A stretch of DNA of 33,259 bases from Desulfobacterales bacterium (GTDB taxonomy: Bacteria; Desulfobacterota; Desulfobacteria; Desulfobacterales; Desulfosalsimonadaceae), in the NCBI GenBank assembly GCA_018334555.1, contig JAGXLR010000011.1, forward strand, positions 1 to 33,259, read 5' to 3'. The position numbers were made by a program, and so were the translations under genes. Below are positions 7,481 through 17,463 of this stretch, piece after piece (the stretch's first letter is position 1; the number at the start of each line of letters is the position of its first letter). The notes under the pieces are model-generated. The model was given only the letters and a program-made list of their open reading frames with translations. It did not search any database and was not told where the DNA came from.

Positions 7481-9811
7481 CTATTTGATGCACACCTTCC
7501 GGACTTCCAGCAGGTCGCAATAGCCCTCGAATATCTTCTCGATGCCGTCCTGCTTAAGCGTCGTCATGCCTTCCTCGATGGCTTGATCCCGAATCTCGGC
7601 CATGGGGGCCCGGCTTTGAATCAAGGATTTGATCGTATCCGAAGCTATCAAAAGCTCATGGATCCCCAGCCGGCCCCGGTAACCGGTATTGTGGCATTCC
7701 TCGCAACCGACCGGCCGATAGAGCATCAGGTCATCCGTATACGGGATATTGATTTTTTTCTTGAACATCTCCTCCCCATATTCCCGAACGAGTTCATCAT
7801 ACTCGGCTTTGTCCGGATGGTAGGACTCCTTGCAGTTCTTACAAAGCGTTCTCACAAGCCGCTGGGCCAAAATGGCGATCAACGCATCGGCAAAATTGAA
7901 GGGGTCCATCCCCATGTCCAGCAGACGGGTAACACTTTCCGCGGCGCTGTTGGTATGAAGGGTGGAAAAAACGAGGTGGCCGGTCAGGGAGGCTTCGATG
8001 CCCATTTGGGTCGTTTCCCGGTCCCGCATCTCACCGACCATGATCACATCCGGGTCCGCCCGGAGAAATGAACGCATCGCCGCCGCAAAATCATAGCCGA
8101 TGTTGGGTTTGACCTGAACCTGCCGCAGTCCCTTCTGCGTGATCTCCACCGGATCTTCGGCCGTCCAGATCTTTCGCTCGACCTCGTTGATATGGGCCAA
8201 TGCGGAGTGGAGGGTGGTGGTTTTGCCCGATCCCGTCGGGCCGCAGCAAAAAATCAGGCCATAGGGCGTGGTGACGGCATTTATGAAGCTTTCATAGTTT
8301 CGGTCGGAAAATCCCATCTGGTGGAGGGGAATCGGTTCGCCACTGGCGAGGATCCGCATCACCACATCCTCCAGGCCCCCCTGGGTCGGGACGGTCGCCA
8401 CACGCAGCTCGATATCTTTTCCGCCGTATTTTTTGAATCGTATTTTCCCGTCCTGCGGTTTGCGGCGCTCCGCGATATCAAGGTCGGCCATGATCTTGAC
8501 CCGGGAGATAACGGCGTTCTTATAGCTATAGGGGATCGTTTGATAAAGCGTACACGCGCCATCCACCCGGATACGGACCTCGGTGTTTTTCTTGCCGGGC
8601 TGGGGCTCCAGATGGATATCTGAGGCCCCCCGATGATAGGCATCCAGGATGATTTTGTTGACAAGCTGGACGACCGCGCTGCTTTCCTCGGAGACATCAT
8701 AGGTCTCCTCTTCAAAGCTATCGTCCTCATCCTGGAGCTGGGAGATGATATCACTAATAGAGGATTCCTTTCCGGAGCCTTTCTCGGAGGTAAAGAGATC
8801 GATCAGTTTCAGAATGTCATCTTTTACGGCGATATTTAATTTGACGTCCTTCTTTGGAAAAAGCGTCTTGATTTCATCCACCCGCCGGACATCATCCGGA
8901 TTGTCGATGGCGACAACCACGCTGCCGTTCTCGGAGCGAACCGGCACCCACACATTGTTGCGCATGAACTTAACCTTCAGGCCCTGCAGCAGCTCACCGG
9001 GAATCGGCATATGGCTGTTGTACTCCACCAGGGGAATATCAAAATAGCGGCTCAACGCCATGCCGACTTCTTTCTTGGGAATTTTGAGATCCGAGATCAG
9101 GACGTTCTCCACCGCCTCTCTCTTTTCACGGGCCTTGGAGACGGCATTGTTGAGCTCTTTCTGGATAAGAATATGGTTTTCCAAGAGATAGTCAAACTTT
9201 CCCTTGCCCTGGGAGGCCATCCGCTTCTGCTTATACAGGGCGACCCCCATTATCTGGGTCAGTTCGCTGATATTGTCCTCGTCCCGCCGGGTAAAGGGCT
9301 GGCCGTCCTTTCGGTTAAGCAGCTGTACGACCCCGAGAAGATAGGACTTGTATAAAATCGGCGCGACAAGAGACTGCCGGGTTCGGAAGCCTGAACGCTT
9401 ATCCCAGCGGCCGTCAAATTTCAGCTCAGAACTGATGGCGCCCAGCTCCTTGGCGTCATGTACATCCTTGATGTTTAACAGGCGTTGATGGGTGGCCGCA
9501 TATCCCGCCAGGCTGCTGTCTGATATGGGCACCCGGATTTCGTTAATCTCTCCGCCGGATTTAAACCGGGAAACCAGCTCCCGCTTGATGCCGTCGACAT
9601 AATATATGGTAATCCGCTCGGCACCGATCAGATCGATGATATCCTCTTTCAAATCTATCAGGATTTCATCCAGGTTAAATGCGGCATAGATCTGGTTGCT
9701 GATCTCCTGGAACTTGGTCCGATATTCGACTTCGGACTTTAGATGGTGTACATCGTTGCCTTCACCCTTGGAGGTTTTGGGTACCTGGTTTAGTTTTTCG
9801 GAAGCATCCAT
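7481..9811 (-). CDS. GAF-domain GspE/PilB-type secretion or pilus ATPase
   Basis: A 776-residue hexameric traffic ATPase of the type II secretion/type IV pilus family. In order: a short variable N-terminus; a GAF domain (about 30-195, including LVAPILYKSYLLGVVQLLNR); an MshEN/GspE N-terminal domain (about 235-340, with PKKEVGMALSRYFDIPLVEY); an acidic linker (about 345-378); and the ATPase. The ATPase has Walker A GPTGSGKTT (524-532), Walker B region DVIMVGEMRD (588-597), the His box GHLVFSTLHTNSA (611-623), and a four-cysteine zinc knuckle (C657, C660, C703, C706). A GGAAGG site precedes the ATG. The N-terminal GAF domain implies control by a small ligand or a partner protein. No pilin, pilus platform or secretin gene is nearby, so its machine is encoded elsewhere. 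It follows the small membrane protein by 65 bases and probably shares its promoter. Confidence 0.93.
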   Translation of the reverse strand: MDASEKLNQVPKTSKGEGNDVHHLKSEVEYRTKFQEISNQIYAAFNLDEILIDLKEDIIDLIGAERITIYYVDGIKRELVSRFKSGGEINEIRVPISDSSLAGYAATHQRLLNIKDVHDAKELGAISSELKFDGRWDKRSGFRTRQSLVAPILYKSYLLGVVQLLNRKDGQPFTRRDEDNISELTQIMGVALYKQKRMASQGKGKFDYLLENHILIQKELNNAVSKAREKREAVENVLISDLKIPKKEVGMALSRYFDIPLVEYNSHMPIPGELLQGLKVKFMRNNVWVPVRSENGSVVVAIDNPDDVRRVDEIKTLFPKKDVKLNIAVKDDILKLIDLFTSEKGSGKESSISDIISQLQDEDDSFEEETYDVSEESSAVVQLVNKIILDAYHRGASDIHLEPQPGKKNTEVRIRVDGACTLYQTIPYSYKNAVISRVKIMADLDIAERRKPQDGKIRFKKYGGKDIELRVATVPTQGGLEDVVMRILASGEPIPLHQMGFSDRNYESFINAVTTPYGLIFCCGPTGSGKTTTLHSALAHINEVERKIWTAEDPVEITQKGLRQVQVKPNIGYDFAAAMRSFLRADPDVIMVGEMRDRETTQMGIEASLTGHLVFSTLHTNSAAESVTRLLDMGMDPFNFADALIAILAQRLVRTLCKNCKESYHPDKAEYDELVREYGEEMFKKKINIPYTDDLMLYRPVGCEECHNTGYRGRLGIHELLIASDTIKSLIQSRAPMAEIRDQAIEEGMTTLKQDGIEKIFEGYCDLLEVRKVCIK

Positions 9812-9876
9812 ACTTCGCCTTCCCCCGTTTCATTTGTCTGAATGGATTGTACCGAGTATAAAAGCTGACAAACGTC

Positions 9877-10125
9877 CTATTCTTTTCCGGCGTTATCGAC
9901 CCGTTTTTCGGAATACCAGAGGCCGTAAAGCTTTTTAACCCCGCCACCGATCAGCAGGATGCCCATGATATAAAAACATATCCGAATGTAGGCCGATACG
10001 CTGGTAAAATGTTCAAAGCCGGCAATCCGCTCCATAACGTAAGGGACCCGGAAAAATACCCCGACCCCCATTGTAAAAAGGGCAATACCCCAAACCGTCT
10101 GAAATATGTCCCGATACGTATTCAT
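9877..10125 (-). CDS. Small two-helix membrane protein of unknown function
   Basis: The 82-residue protein has two strongly hydrophobic segments (about 9-25 and 45-66, the second containing IRICFYIMGILLIGGGV) joined by a short polar loop. It ends in a charged tail (YSEKRVDNAGKE). I do not recognise the family. The ATG at 10125 lies about 45 bases below a good -35/-10 promoter, and the gene lies 65 bases upstream of the GAF-GspE ATPase in the same direction. Co-transcription is likely; a functional link is only a guess. Confidence 0.75.
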   Translation of the reverse strand: MNTYRDIFQTVWGIALFTMGVGVFFRVPYVMERIAGFEHFTSVSAYIRICFYIMGILLIGGGVKKLYGLWYSEKRVDNAGKE

Positions 10126-10168
10126 CTTGTTGGCTTTTAAGCTTTCTGTCCCTGATTTATAACTTTTT

Positions 10169-10198
10169 ATTATATATTCAATGATATTTGATTGTCAA
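10169..10198 (-). promoter_or_regulatory. Strong sigma70-type promoter
   Basis: On the minus strand, consensus TTGACA (10198-10193) and consensus TATAAT (10174-10169) are separated by 18 AT-rich bases. This is the best promoter match noticed in the window. It would start transcription about 40 bases upstream of the small membrane protein and continue into the GspE-like gene. Confidence 0.7.
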
Positions 10199-10299
10199 CG
10201 TAGATTCCGCTTGACCGTCCTTAACTTGGTCTTATTTTTAGGAGCGACTGCAAGAGCATTTCAATAACCCCAATCGTTTTTATACAGGAGAAGCATGGC

Positions 10300-11835
10300 A
10301 TGACAGACGAGGAACAATATGAGCACAAACTTGAGCTTCGGAATCTCAGGCTGTCGGATTATCAGGACGTTAAAGAGATCATGGAGCTGGTTTATCCGTC
10401 AATAGGCGGCGCGTGGAACTTTGACGAGTTCTCCGCCCTGATCGAAAGATTTCCGGAGGGCCAAATATGCATTGAAGATAAAGGCAAAGTGGTCGCGGGG
10501 GCGTTGGCCTTGATGGTGAACCACAATGCCTATGAGGCCCAACATGCCTATGATGACCTTGTCGGCGACGGCCGTATGCGCTCCCATGACCCCAACGGGG
10601 ATGTGCTCTATGGCATTGATGTCTTTGTTCATCCGGAATACCGGGGGCTTCGCCTTGGCCGCAGGCTCTATGATGCCAGAAAAGAACTCTGCGAAGAGAT
10701 GAATTTGAAAGGCATTCTGTTCGGCGCCCGCATCCCCGGTTACGAGGATCACGCAGATGAGCTGACACCGGAGCAGTATATACAGAAGGTCAAAAACAAC
10801 GAGATATACGACCCGGTACTCTCTTTCCAGCTATCCAACGATTTCCATATTAAGAAAATCCTCAAGGGTTATATGCCGGAGGACAGGCAGTCACGTTCCT
10901 ACGGCATTCTCATGGAATGGGACAATATCTATTATGAAAAGCGCAGGCCCTTGTTCGGCGGCCGAAAAGCCTATCCCCGTCTGGGGGTGGTCCAGTGGCA
11001 GATGCGTCCGTTTCATTCATTCGAGGATGTCACGCAGCAGGCCGAATTTTTCGTCGATGCGGTGGCGGGCTACAACTCGGACCTGATTCTGTTCCCCGAA
11101 TTACTGAATGCGCCGTTGATGCGCAACTTCAACCAGGAGAATCCGGCGGAAGCCATGCGTTCCCTGGCTGAATATACGGAGCCGCTTAGGGACGAATTCA
11201 TCAAAATGGCGCTTAGCTACAATATCAACATCGTTGCCGGCAGTATGCCGGAGTACCGGGACGGGCACCTCTACAACGTCTCCTACCTATGCCGCCGGGA
11301 CGGCACATGGGATTTTCAATACAAACTCCATATCACACCGGACGAAGCCCAATACTGGGGGCTTAAGGGCGGCGACGAGCTTAAGGTATTTAACACCGAT
11401 ATCGGCAAAGTCGGCATCCTGATCTGTTATGACGCCGAATTTCCCGAACTATCCAGATACCTCGTGGAAAAAGGGATGAACATCCTGTTGATACCCTACT
11501 GGACGGATACCAAGAATGCCTACCTGCGGGTACGGCGCTGTGCCCAAGCCAGGGCGATCGAGAACGAATGCTATTCGGCGATTTCAGGAAGCGTCGGCAA
11601 TCTGCCCAAGGTGGAAAATATGGATATTCAGTACTCGCAGTCCGCCGTATTTACGCCTTCGGACTTCGCATTTCCCCACGACGCCATTTCCGCCGAGGCG
11701 ACGCCGAATACGGAAATGACCCTTATGGTGGATCTTGACCTGGATTTGTTGAAAGAGCTCCGGGAACAGGGCAGCGTCCGCAACGTGCGCAGCCGCCGGC
11801 TGGATTTGTATCAAATCGTATGGAAAAAGGGATAG
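10300..11835 (+). CDS. Fusion of GNAT N-acetyltransferase and nitrilase-family carbon-nitrogen hydrolase
   Basis: The protein has 511 residues. Residues about 12-205 form a GNAT domain with an acetyl-CoA loop at RGLRLGRRLYDARKEL (115-130) following the VFVHPEY strand (108-114). Residues about 225-510 form a nitrilase-superfamily domain with the full Glu-Lys-Cys triad: E267 in LILFPELLNAP, K342 in FQYKLHI, and C376 in ILICYDAEFPEL. The hydrolase part should cleave an amide or omega-amide; the N-terminal part should acylate an amine. Substrates are unknown. The two-domain arrangement recurs in bacteria, so this is a real fusion, not a misread. A CAGGAG site lies nine bases before the ATG. It is a single gene, divergent from the membrane-protein/ATPase pair and convergent with the ABC-F gene. 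Confidence 0.93.
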   Translation: MTDEEQYEHKLELRNLRLSDYQDVKEIMELVYPSIGGAWNFDEFSALIERFPEGQICIEDKGKVVAGALALMVNHNAYEAQHAYDDLVGDGRMRSHDPNGDVLYGIDVFVHPEYRGLRLGRRLYDARKELCEEMNLKGILFGARIPGYEDHADELTPEQYIQKVKNNEIYDPVLSFQLSNDFHIKKILKGYMPEDRQSRSYGILMEWDNIYYEKRRPLFGGRKAYPRLGVVQWQMRPFHSFEDVTQQAEFFVDAVAGYNSDLILFPELLNAPLMRNFNQENPAEAMRSLAEYTEPLRDEFIKMALSYNINIVAGSMPEYRDGHLYNVSYLCRRDGTWDFQYKLHITPDEAQYWGLKGGDELKVFNTDIGKVGILICYDAEFPELSRYLVEKGMNILLIPYWTDTKNAYLRVRRCAQARAIENECYSAISGSVGNLPKVENMDIQYSQSAVFTPSDFAFPHDAISAEATPNTEMTLMVDLDLDLLKELREQGSVRNVRSRRLDLYQIVWKKG

Positions 11836-11885
11836 ATCCCACACAAATGGATGACTCGGCCCGAAAGACAGAAAATTCTATGGCG

Positions 11886-13781
11886 CTAAAAAGGCTTCCT
11901 GGCCTCCAGTTCGGCCAGGCGCTCATCAAATTCGGCCCGCTTCTTCTCCAAATACTGGCTCAGCGCGTCCATCCTTTCAAAACTCTCGTCAATACGGCGC
12001 TGACAGTCATGTATTTCCTGTGATAGCGCCACGATTTTTTCGCTGTCGCCTTTGTTGCTGGCCGCCCCCATTTCCTTGTTTAATTCCGCCAGCCGGTCCT
12101 CGGAGCCGGTAATCGTATTTTCGAGCGCCGCAATTTCCTCTTCAAGGGGACCTAATAGGCTCGCCCGCTCCGAAATAATGGCGGAACGAAGCTGACGAAA
12201 CGTTTTTTTACTCATCGACCCGGAATCCCGGGATTCAAAACCTTCAACAGCGGCTTCGCCGGTCTGCCGATCCTCGGCTGCCGTTGCCGTATTCTCCTCC
12301 TGCCATCCGACGGTCTCCAGAAAACGCTGGTAGCCCCCCTCGAAAACGGTGATGCCGTCTCCCTGAAAAACCACCAACCGCTCGGCAAGGGCGTGAAGAA
12401 ACATTTCATTGTGGGTAACCATCACTACCGCCCCTTCAAAGTCGTCAACAGCTGCGAGCAGGGCGTCAGTGGACTCCAGATCGAAGTGATTGGTGGGCTC
12501 GTCAAGCAATAAAAAATTCAGCGGCGTGCCCAACAGCTTGCCAAGCATCACCCGGCATTTTTCTCCGCCCGAGAGCACGCTGATTTTTTTCAGCGCCGCA
12601 TCCCCCTCAAACATCATGGTGCCGCAAATGTTTCTCACCGCCTGCCGATCCAGACTCGGATGGGTGTATTGGATTTCCTCTTCAACCGTTCGGCCGGGAA
12701 CCAGGGTACTGATATGGGTCTGTTCAAAAAGGCCGGCCGACACATTGGGCTGCCATTTGATTTCCCCATCGTTTGGCGCCAGATCACCGGCAAGCAGGCG
12801 AAGCAGGGTGGTCTTGCCGCTGCCGTTTTTGCCGATGATGCAGATTCTGTCCCGTGCTCCGATGGTTGTGCTGAAATCCTCTATCAACCAAGGGGCCTCA
12901 GACATATAGGAGAAGCGCAGATGCTTCGCCTGAAGGATGTATTTTCCGTCAAACGGGGCGTTTCGGAACCGGAAATCCAAAGTCTTGAAGCGCTCGAGTT
13001 TCTCATGGGTTTTTAGCTTATCAAGCTGCTTGATTCTCGACTGAACGAGGTTGGCAAGCCTGGCCTTGGCCCGGAACCGGTTGATAAAACGCTCCATCTC
13101 CTTCTGCCGGCGCTCGTTTTTCAGCCGGGTCTTCTCATGGATCTCCTCCTCCTGGGCGATCTGCGAATAATACTGACCGGTGACGCCTCGTACCTTGCGG
13201 ATTTTACGGCGATAGATGCCGACGATATGAGTGACCACATCATCCATAAAACTGCGGTCATGGGTAATCAAAAAGAGCTCCCGCCGCCAGGTCTTCAGAA
13301 ATCGTTTGATCCATCGGATCGAGGTGATATCCAGATAATTGGTGGGCTCGTCGAGAAGCAGCATATCCGGCTCCGATACCAGCACCTTGGCCAGGTTGAG
13401 CCTGACCTGAAATCCGCCGGAGAATTCCTGCGGGGGCCGCTTCATATCAGAGACGGAAAATCCCAGGCCTGAGAGTATCTTTTCCACATGCCAGTGCTGC
13501 CCGGCAGAATCCGGCGGCAGCCCCCGCATGCCCTCTTCCAGCACCGTATTTTTTTGAAAATCGATATGCTGGGTCACATAGCCGATGCGATAGTTACGGG
13601 GTATACCGATATTTCCTTCATCCGGGGCCTCAACTCCGGTAATCATTCGGAAAAGCGTCGTTTTGCCGTAGCCGTTTCGGCCGACAAGCCCGACCCGCTC
13701 TCCTGAATTGATCTTGAAGGAAACCTCGTCGAAGAGAATGAGATCGCCGTAGCTTTTGGTCAGTCCTTCCACGTTGAGCAT
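11886..13781 (-). CDS. ABC-F family ATPase (Uup-like, ribosome-associated type)
   Basis: The 631-residue soluble protein has two ABC cassettes and no membrane segments, the mark of ABC-F translation factors. Domain 1: Walker A GRNGYGKTT (34-42), signature SGGFQ (121-125), LLLDEPTN (141-148), H-loop THD (173-175). A charged linker (about 200-270, with KNERRQKEMERFINRFRAKA) joins the domains; it is the region that contacts the ribosome in this family. Domain 2: Walker A GKNGSGKTT (317-325), SGGEK (404-408), LLLDEPTN (424-431). A C-terminal coiled coil (about 525-628) resembles Uup. The role is probably rescue of stalled ribosomes or a DNA/ribosome-associated function; an antibiotic-resistance role is not indicated. 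It starts three bases after the stop of the response regulator, so the two are co-transcribed. Confidence 0.93.
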   Translation of the reverse strand: MLNVEGLTKSYGDLILFDEVSFKINSGERVGLVGRNGYGKTTLFRMITGVEAPDEGNIGIPRNYRIGYVTQHIDFQKNTVLEEGMRGLPPDSAGQHWHVEKILSGLGFSVSDMKRPPQEFSGGFQVRLNLAKVLVSEPDMLLLDEPTNYLDITSIRWIKRFLKTWRRELFLITHDRSFMDDVVTHIVGIYRRKIRKVRGVTGQYYSQIAQEEEIHEKTRLKNERRQKEMERFINRFRAKARLANLVQSRIKQLDKLKTHEKLERFKTLDFRFRNAPFDGKYILQAKHLRFSYMSEAPWLIEDFSTTIGARDRICIIGKNGSGKTTLLRLLAGDLAPNDGEIKWQPNVSAGLFEQTHISTLVPGRTVEEEIQYTHPSLDRQAVRNICGTMMFEGDAALKKISVLSGGEKCRVMLGKLLGTPLNFLLLDEPTNHFDLESTDALLAAVDDFEGAVVMVTHNEMFLHALAERLVVFQGDGITVFEGGYQRFLETVGWQEENTATAAEDRQTGEAAVEGFESRDSGSMSKKTFRQLRSAIISERASLLGPLEEEIAALENTITGSEDRLAELNKEMGAASNKGDSEKIVALSQEIHDCQRRIDESFERMDALSQYLEKKRAEFDERLAELEARKPF

Positions 13782-13784
13782 GGC

Positions 13785-15176
13785 TTAATCAATGCCCAGC
13801 TTACTGCACCGATAGCGAAATGAGCGGAAACTGATGCTCAAAAGCTCAGCCGCCTTGCTCTTGCTTCCGTTTGCGCATTCGAGGGCCTTTTCCAGATACG
13901 CCTTTTCGATTTCTTCGAGGATGTTGTCAAGGGAAACGCCCTTTGCCACTTCATCCAGATCAAACCGGCGGTTTTGGATGCCCTCGATCCAACGGCGCTT
14001 ATGGATCGACAGGGTGAGGCTGTCGGGAAGGATGATATTGGTCGTTGAAAGCGCGACACTCCTCTCGATCAGGTTCTCGAGCTCCCTGATGTTGCCCGGA
14101 AAGTCATATTTCTTCAACAGATCCACGGCGTACGAGGAGATTTTGGTGATCTCCTTTCCGGCTTCCCTGGAATACTTCTCCAGAAAATGCTGGGCAAGCG
14201 CCCGCAGATCCCCTTTTCTTTCCCGAAGGGCCGGCACCTTGATTTCAACCACGTTAATCCGGTAAAACAAATCCTCCCGGAACCGGCCGGCGATCACTTC
14301 CTCCTCGAGATTCTTGTTGGTGGCCGCAATAATCCGGATATCCACGCACACATCCTCGTTTCCGCCGACCGGCTTAAATCCCCTCTCCTGAATCACGCGG
14401 AGGATCTTAACCTGCATCTGGAGGTTCAACTCGCCGATCTCATCGAGAAAAAGGGTGCCCGTGTCAGCGGCTTCGAAAAGGCCCTTCTTGTCCTGGTTGG
14501 CCCCGGTAAACGCCCCCTTCTTATACCCGAAGAATTCGCTTTCCACCAACGTTTCGGGGATACTTCCACAGTTTATGACAACAAACGGGTTGTCCTTTCG
14601 CGGACTCTGATCGTGTATGGCCCGGGCGACCAGCTCCTTTCCGGTCCCGCTCTCCCCGGTTATCAAAACATTCGTCTTTGTCGGCGCTACCTGCTCAATG
14701 ACTTCATAGATATTCAGCATTCGGGGGCTATTGCCCACTAATAGCCCGAAATGGAGGGATTCCTTGAGCTCGGTTTCGATATGCTTTTTTTCATCTTTCA
14801 GGGTCTTGAGTTTTAGCGCCTTGGCAATCGTATCCTTTAGCTCATCATTGTCAAACGGTTTGGGCAGATAATCGTATGCCCCATCATTCATGGCTTCCAC
14901 TGCATTCTCAGCCGTTGCATAGGCGGAAATCATAATCACAATGCTTTTTGGATGAAGCTTCTTCGCCTTTCGCAGCACCTCAAGCCCGCTGATATCCCCG
15001 AGCCGGATATCAAGAAGGATTAAATCGAAAAATTGCTTTTCCAGCAGCTCATTGGCCTGTTTTCCGGTTTCAGCGCCCGTCACCGAATATCCTTCCTTGG
15101 TCAGCATCAGCCCCAGGAATTCGCGCATACTGAGCTCATCATCGACAACGAGTATATTAAATGCTGGCTCGGTCAT
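13785..15176 (-). CDS. Sigma54-dependent response regulator (NtrC family, PilR-like)
   Basis: About 463 residues from the ATG at 15176; a TTG one codon earlier is also open, and neither has a clear ribosome site. The receiver domain (about 8-120) has the acidic pair DD and phospho-acceptor D56 in [10 protein letters not shown], with T/S and K in ISAYAT and YLPKPF. The AAA+ domain has GESGTGKE (174-181), the sigma54-contacting GAFTGA (221-226) and Walker [11 protein letters not shown] (240-249). The C-terminus is a Fis-type helix-turn-helix ending [15 protein letters not shown], very like PilR. It would activate sigma54 promoters when phosphorylated. No histidine kinase is encoded in the window. 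It lies between pyrC (15-18 bases upstream) and the ABC-F gene. rpoN itself is 9 kb away. Confidence 0.94.
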   Translation of the reverse strand: MTEPAFNILVVDDELSMREFLGLMLTKEGYSVTGAETGKQANELLEKQFFDLILLDIRLGDISGLEVLRKAKKLHPKSIVIMISAYATAENAVEAMNDGAYDYLPKPFDNDELKDTIAKALKLKTLKDEKKHIETELKESLHFGLLVGNSPRMLNIYEVIEQVAPTKTNVLITGESGTGKELVARAIHDQSPRKDNPFVVINCGSIPETLVESEFFGYKKGAFTGANQDKKGLFEAADTGTLFLDEIGELNLQMQVKILRVIQERGFKPVGGNEDVCVDIRIIAATNKNLEEEVIAGRFREDLFYRINVVEIKVPALRERKGDLRALAQHFLEKYSREAGKEITKISSYAVDLLKKYDFPGNIRELENLIERSVALSTTNIILPDSLTLSIHKRRWIEGIQNRRFDLDEVAKGVSLDNILEEIEKAYLEKALECANGSKSKAAELLSISFRSFRYRCSKLGID

Positions 15177-15194
15177 CAAAATTGAATGATCGTT

Positions 15195-16481
15195 TTAGAT
15201 CTCATGGATGATTCGACCGTCAACGATGGTGCAGCGCGTCCGGCCCTTCAACTCCCAGCCCTCAAACGGGGTATTCCGGGCCTTTGAGAGGCCCTCAGCG
15301 GCTCGATAGGTATACGCCTGCGACGGATCGATCACTGTCAGATCCGCCCTTCCGCCGACCCGGATACCGGTTGGCAGCCCGAGTATGCGGGCCGGGTTGA
15401 TCGACATTTTTTCGATCCACTGCCATAGGGTGAGCCATCCCTCCTCAACAATACGCAATCCAAGCGACACGGATGTCTCGAGCCCGATCACGCCGTTGGC
15501 CGCCTCATCAAAAGGCACCTGCTTTTCAAGCTCTGAATGCGGTGCATGATCCGTGGCGATAGCATCGATTGTTCCGTCTGCCAAGGCTTCGCAGACAGTG
15601 CGCCGATCCTTCTCGGATCTTAAGGGGGGATACATCTTCGCGTGGGTATTATATTCAACAACGGATTGATCCGTCAACGTAAAAAAATGGGGGGCCGTCT
15701 CCGCGGTCACGGCTACGCCCCGCTGCTTGGCCGCCCGGATCTCCCTGACCGATTCACTGGTGCTGACATGGGCGATATGAACCGGACTGCCGGTCAGTTC
15801 AGCCAGGGCGATATCCCGCATCACCATGACGCTTTCGGCCGCATTCGGAATGCCTGAAAGCCCCAGACGGGTGGCTACCGGCCCCTCGTTCATCACGCCG
15901 TTAGACAGCGTCAGCTCTTCAGTATGGGAGATCACCGGAAAACCGATACTTTGTGAATATTCAAGCGCCCGACGCATCAACTGGGAGTTGGCGACGGGGC
16001 GCCCGTCATCGCTCACGGCAACGGCCCCGGCGGCTTTAAGCGCCCCGTATTCAGAAAGCGCTTCCCCCTCCAGCCCCATGCTGACGGCGGCTACCGGAAA
16101 AACGCGGACAGAACGAAAGGACTTGGCCCGGCTGATGATATAAGTGGTGACTTCCTTGGAGTCATTGACAGGCTTCGTATTCGGCATGCAGCATATGCTT
16201 GTAAACCCGCCTGCGGCTGCCGCCCGGATGCCGGTTTCAATAGTTTCCTTATACTCCTCGCCGGGCTCACGGAGATGGACATGCATATCAACCAGGCCGG
16301 GAGAAACAATACAGTCCTGAGCGGCAATGACGCGATCCGCATCGTTTTCCCCAAATGGACGGCCGGCATCCTCCTCTTGCCCGATAACGGCCGCTATTTG
16401 ATCATCCTCGATAAAGACATCCCTGATCCCGTCCAGCCGATCGGGATCGACAACCCTTCCACCTTTAATCACGATCCGCAT
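15195..16481 (-). CDS. pyrC: Dihydroorotase, class I
   Basis: This is the third step of pyrimidine synthesis, the reversible cyclisation of carbamoyl aspartate to dihydroorotate. The protein has 428 residues from the ATG at 16481; an in-frame GTG nine bases upstream is too close to the AGGAGG site to be preferred. Metal and substrate signatures are HVHLREPG (67-74), CMPNTKP (98-104), the histidines in ISHTEE and [22 protein letters not shown], and ATDHAPH. This is the long amidohydrolase (PyrC-II/class I) form. It overlaps the end of pyrB by 17 bases, which fits the aspartate carbamoyltransferase/dihydroorotase complexes known for this class in some bacteria. Confidence 0.95.
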   Translation of the reverse strand: MRIVIKGGRVVDPDRLDGIRDVFIEDDQIAAVIGQEEDAGRPFGENDADRVIAAQDCIVSPGLVDMHVHLREPGEEYKETIETGIRAAAAGGFTSICCMPNTKPVNDSKEVTTYIISRAKSFRSVRVFPVAAVSMGLEGEALSEYGALKAAGAVAVSDDGRPVANSQLMRRALEYSQSIGFPVISHTEELTLSNGVMNEGPVATRLGLSGIPNAAESVMVMRDIALAELTGSPVHIAHVSTSESVREIRAAKQRGVAVTAETAPHFFTLTDQSVVEYNTHAKMYPPLRSEKDRRTVCEALADGTIDAIATDHAPHSELEKQVPFDEAANGVIGLETSVSLGLRIVEEGWLTLWQWIEKMSINPARILGLPTGIRVGGRADLTVIDPSQAYTYRAAEGLSKARNTPFEGWELKGRTRCTIVDGRIIHEI

Positions 16482-17403
16482 GGCGGGCACCTCCTCCTAA
16501 AAGATAGAGCAGGGACATCCGAAGCGCCACCCCGTTCGCGACTTGGTCGAGAATCAGCGAATACGGGCCATCCGCGATCTGCGGGGATATCTCGACGCCT
16601 CGATTCAAAGGTCCCGGATGCATTATCAATACATCCGGCCCGGCATTTTTCAGCCGCTCGGGGCTCAGTCCGTATCGTTTGGCGTATTCCCTTTCGGTAG
16701 GGAACAGGAAATGCTTCTGACGCTCCTTTTGGATCCTTAACATCATAATGACATCCGCCCCCTCGATGGCCTCGTCCATATCGTGGGTCACATGCGCGCC
16801 AAGGCTATCCACCCCATAGGGGAGCATGGTCGGCGGCCCGGCGAGACATACCGCCGCGCCCATTTTGGTAAAACCGGCGACATTTGACCGGGCCACCCGG
16901 CTGTGGGCGATATCGCCGATAATCGCAATCCGAAGTCCTTCCAACCGGCCCTTTTTCTCGCGAACCGTCATCATATCGAGAAGCGCCTGGGTGGGGTGGG
17001 CGTGCATCCCGTCGCCGGCATTGATAATCGCGGAGGAAAGCATTTTTGCAAGCAGATAGGGGGCGCCGGAAGAAGCGTGGCGGATGACGATGATGTCCGG
17101 GGTCATGGCTTCGATATTTTTCGCCGTATCAATCAACGTCTCGCCCTTGACCATGCTGCTGGAGCCGGCGGTAATTGAAATTGAATCCGCAGAGAGTCGT
17201 TTTGCGGCAATATCAAAGGACATACGGGTCCTGGTGCTTGGCTCGTGAAAAAAAAGGATAACGGTTTTACCCCGCAGCGTGGGGACTTTCTTGATTGGAC
17301 GACTGGAAATTTCCTTCAAACCGTCTGCTGTATCTAAAATGGTTTGGATCTCATCAACGGAAAGGGAGTCAACGTCCAGAATATCTTTTTTTGACAGCCC
17401 CAT
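16465..17403 (-). CDS. pyrB: Aspartate carbamoyltransferase catalytic subunit
   Basis: The 312-residue enzyme condenses carbamoyl phosphate and aspartate, the committed step of pyrimidine synthesis. The carbamoyl-phosphate loop [13 protein letters not shown] (52-64), SSMVKGET (82-89, the loop contributed to the neighbouring subunit), and HPTQALLD (136-143) are intact; the C-terminal half carries the aspartate-binding region (RIQKER). No pyrI regulatory gene is adjacent. The ATG at 17403 has an AGG-rich site (GGGAGGTGG) just upstream, and the 3' end overlaps pyrC. Confidence 0.96.
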   Translation of the reverse strand: MGLSKKDILDVDSLSVDEIQTILDTADGLKEISSRPIKKVPTLRGKTVILFFHEPSTRTRMSFDIAAKRLSADSISITAGSSSMVKGETLIDTAKNIEAMTPDIIVIRHASSGAPYLLAKMLSSAIINAGDGMHAHPTQALLDMMTVREKKGRLEGLRIAIIGDIAHSRVARSNVAGFTKMGAAVCLAGPPTMLPYGVDSLGAHVTHDMDEAIEGADVIMMLRIQKERQKHFLFPTEREYAKRYGLSPERLKNAGPDVLIMHPGPLNRGVEISPQIADGPYSLILDQVANGVALRMSLLYLLGGGARHADRD

Positions 17404-17463
17404 CAGTACCCACCTCCCTTTTCAGGCTGTTATGGCCTTCTCGAAAACACTCAAACGGGCGCT

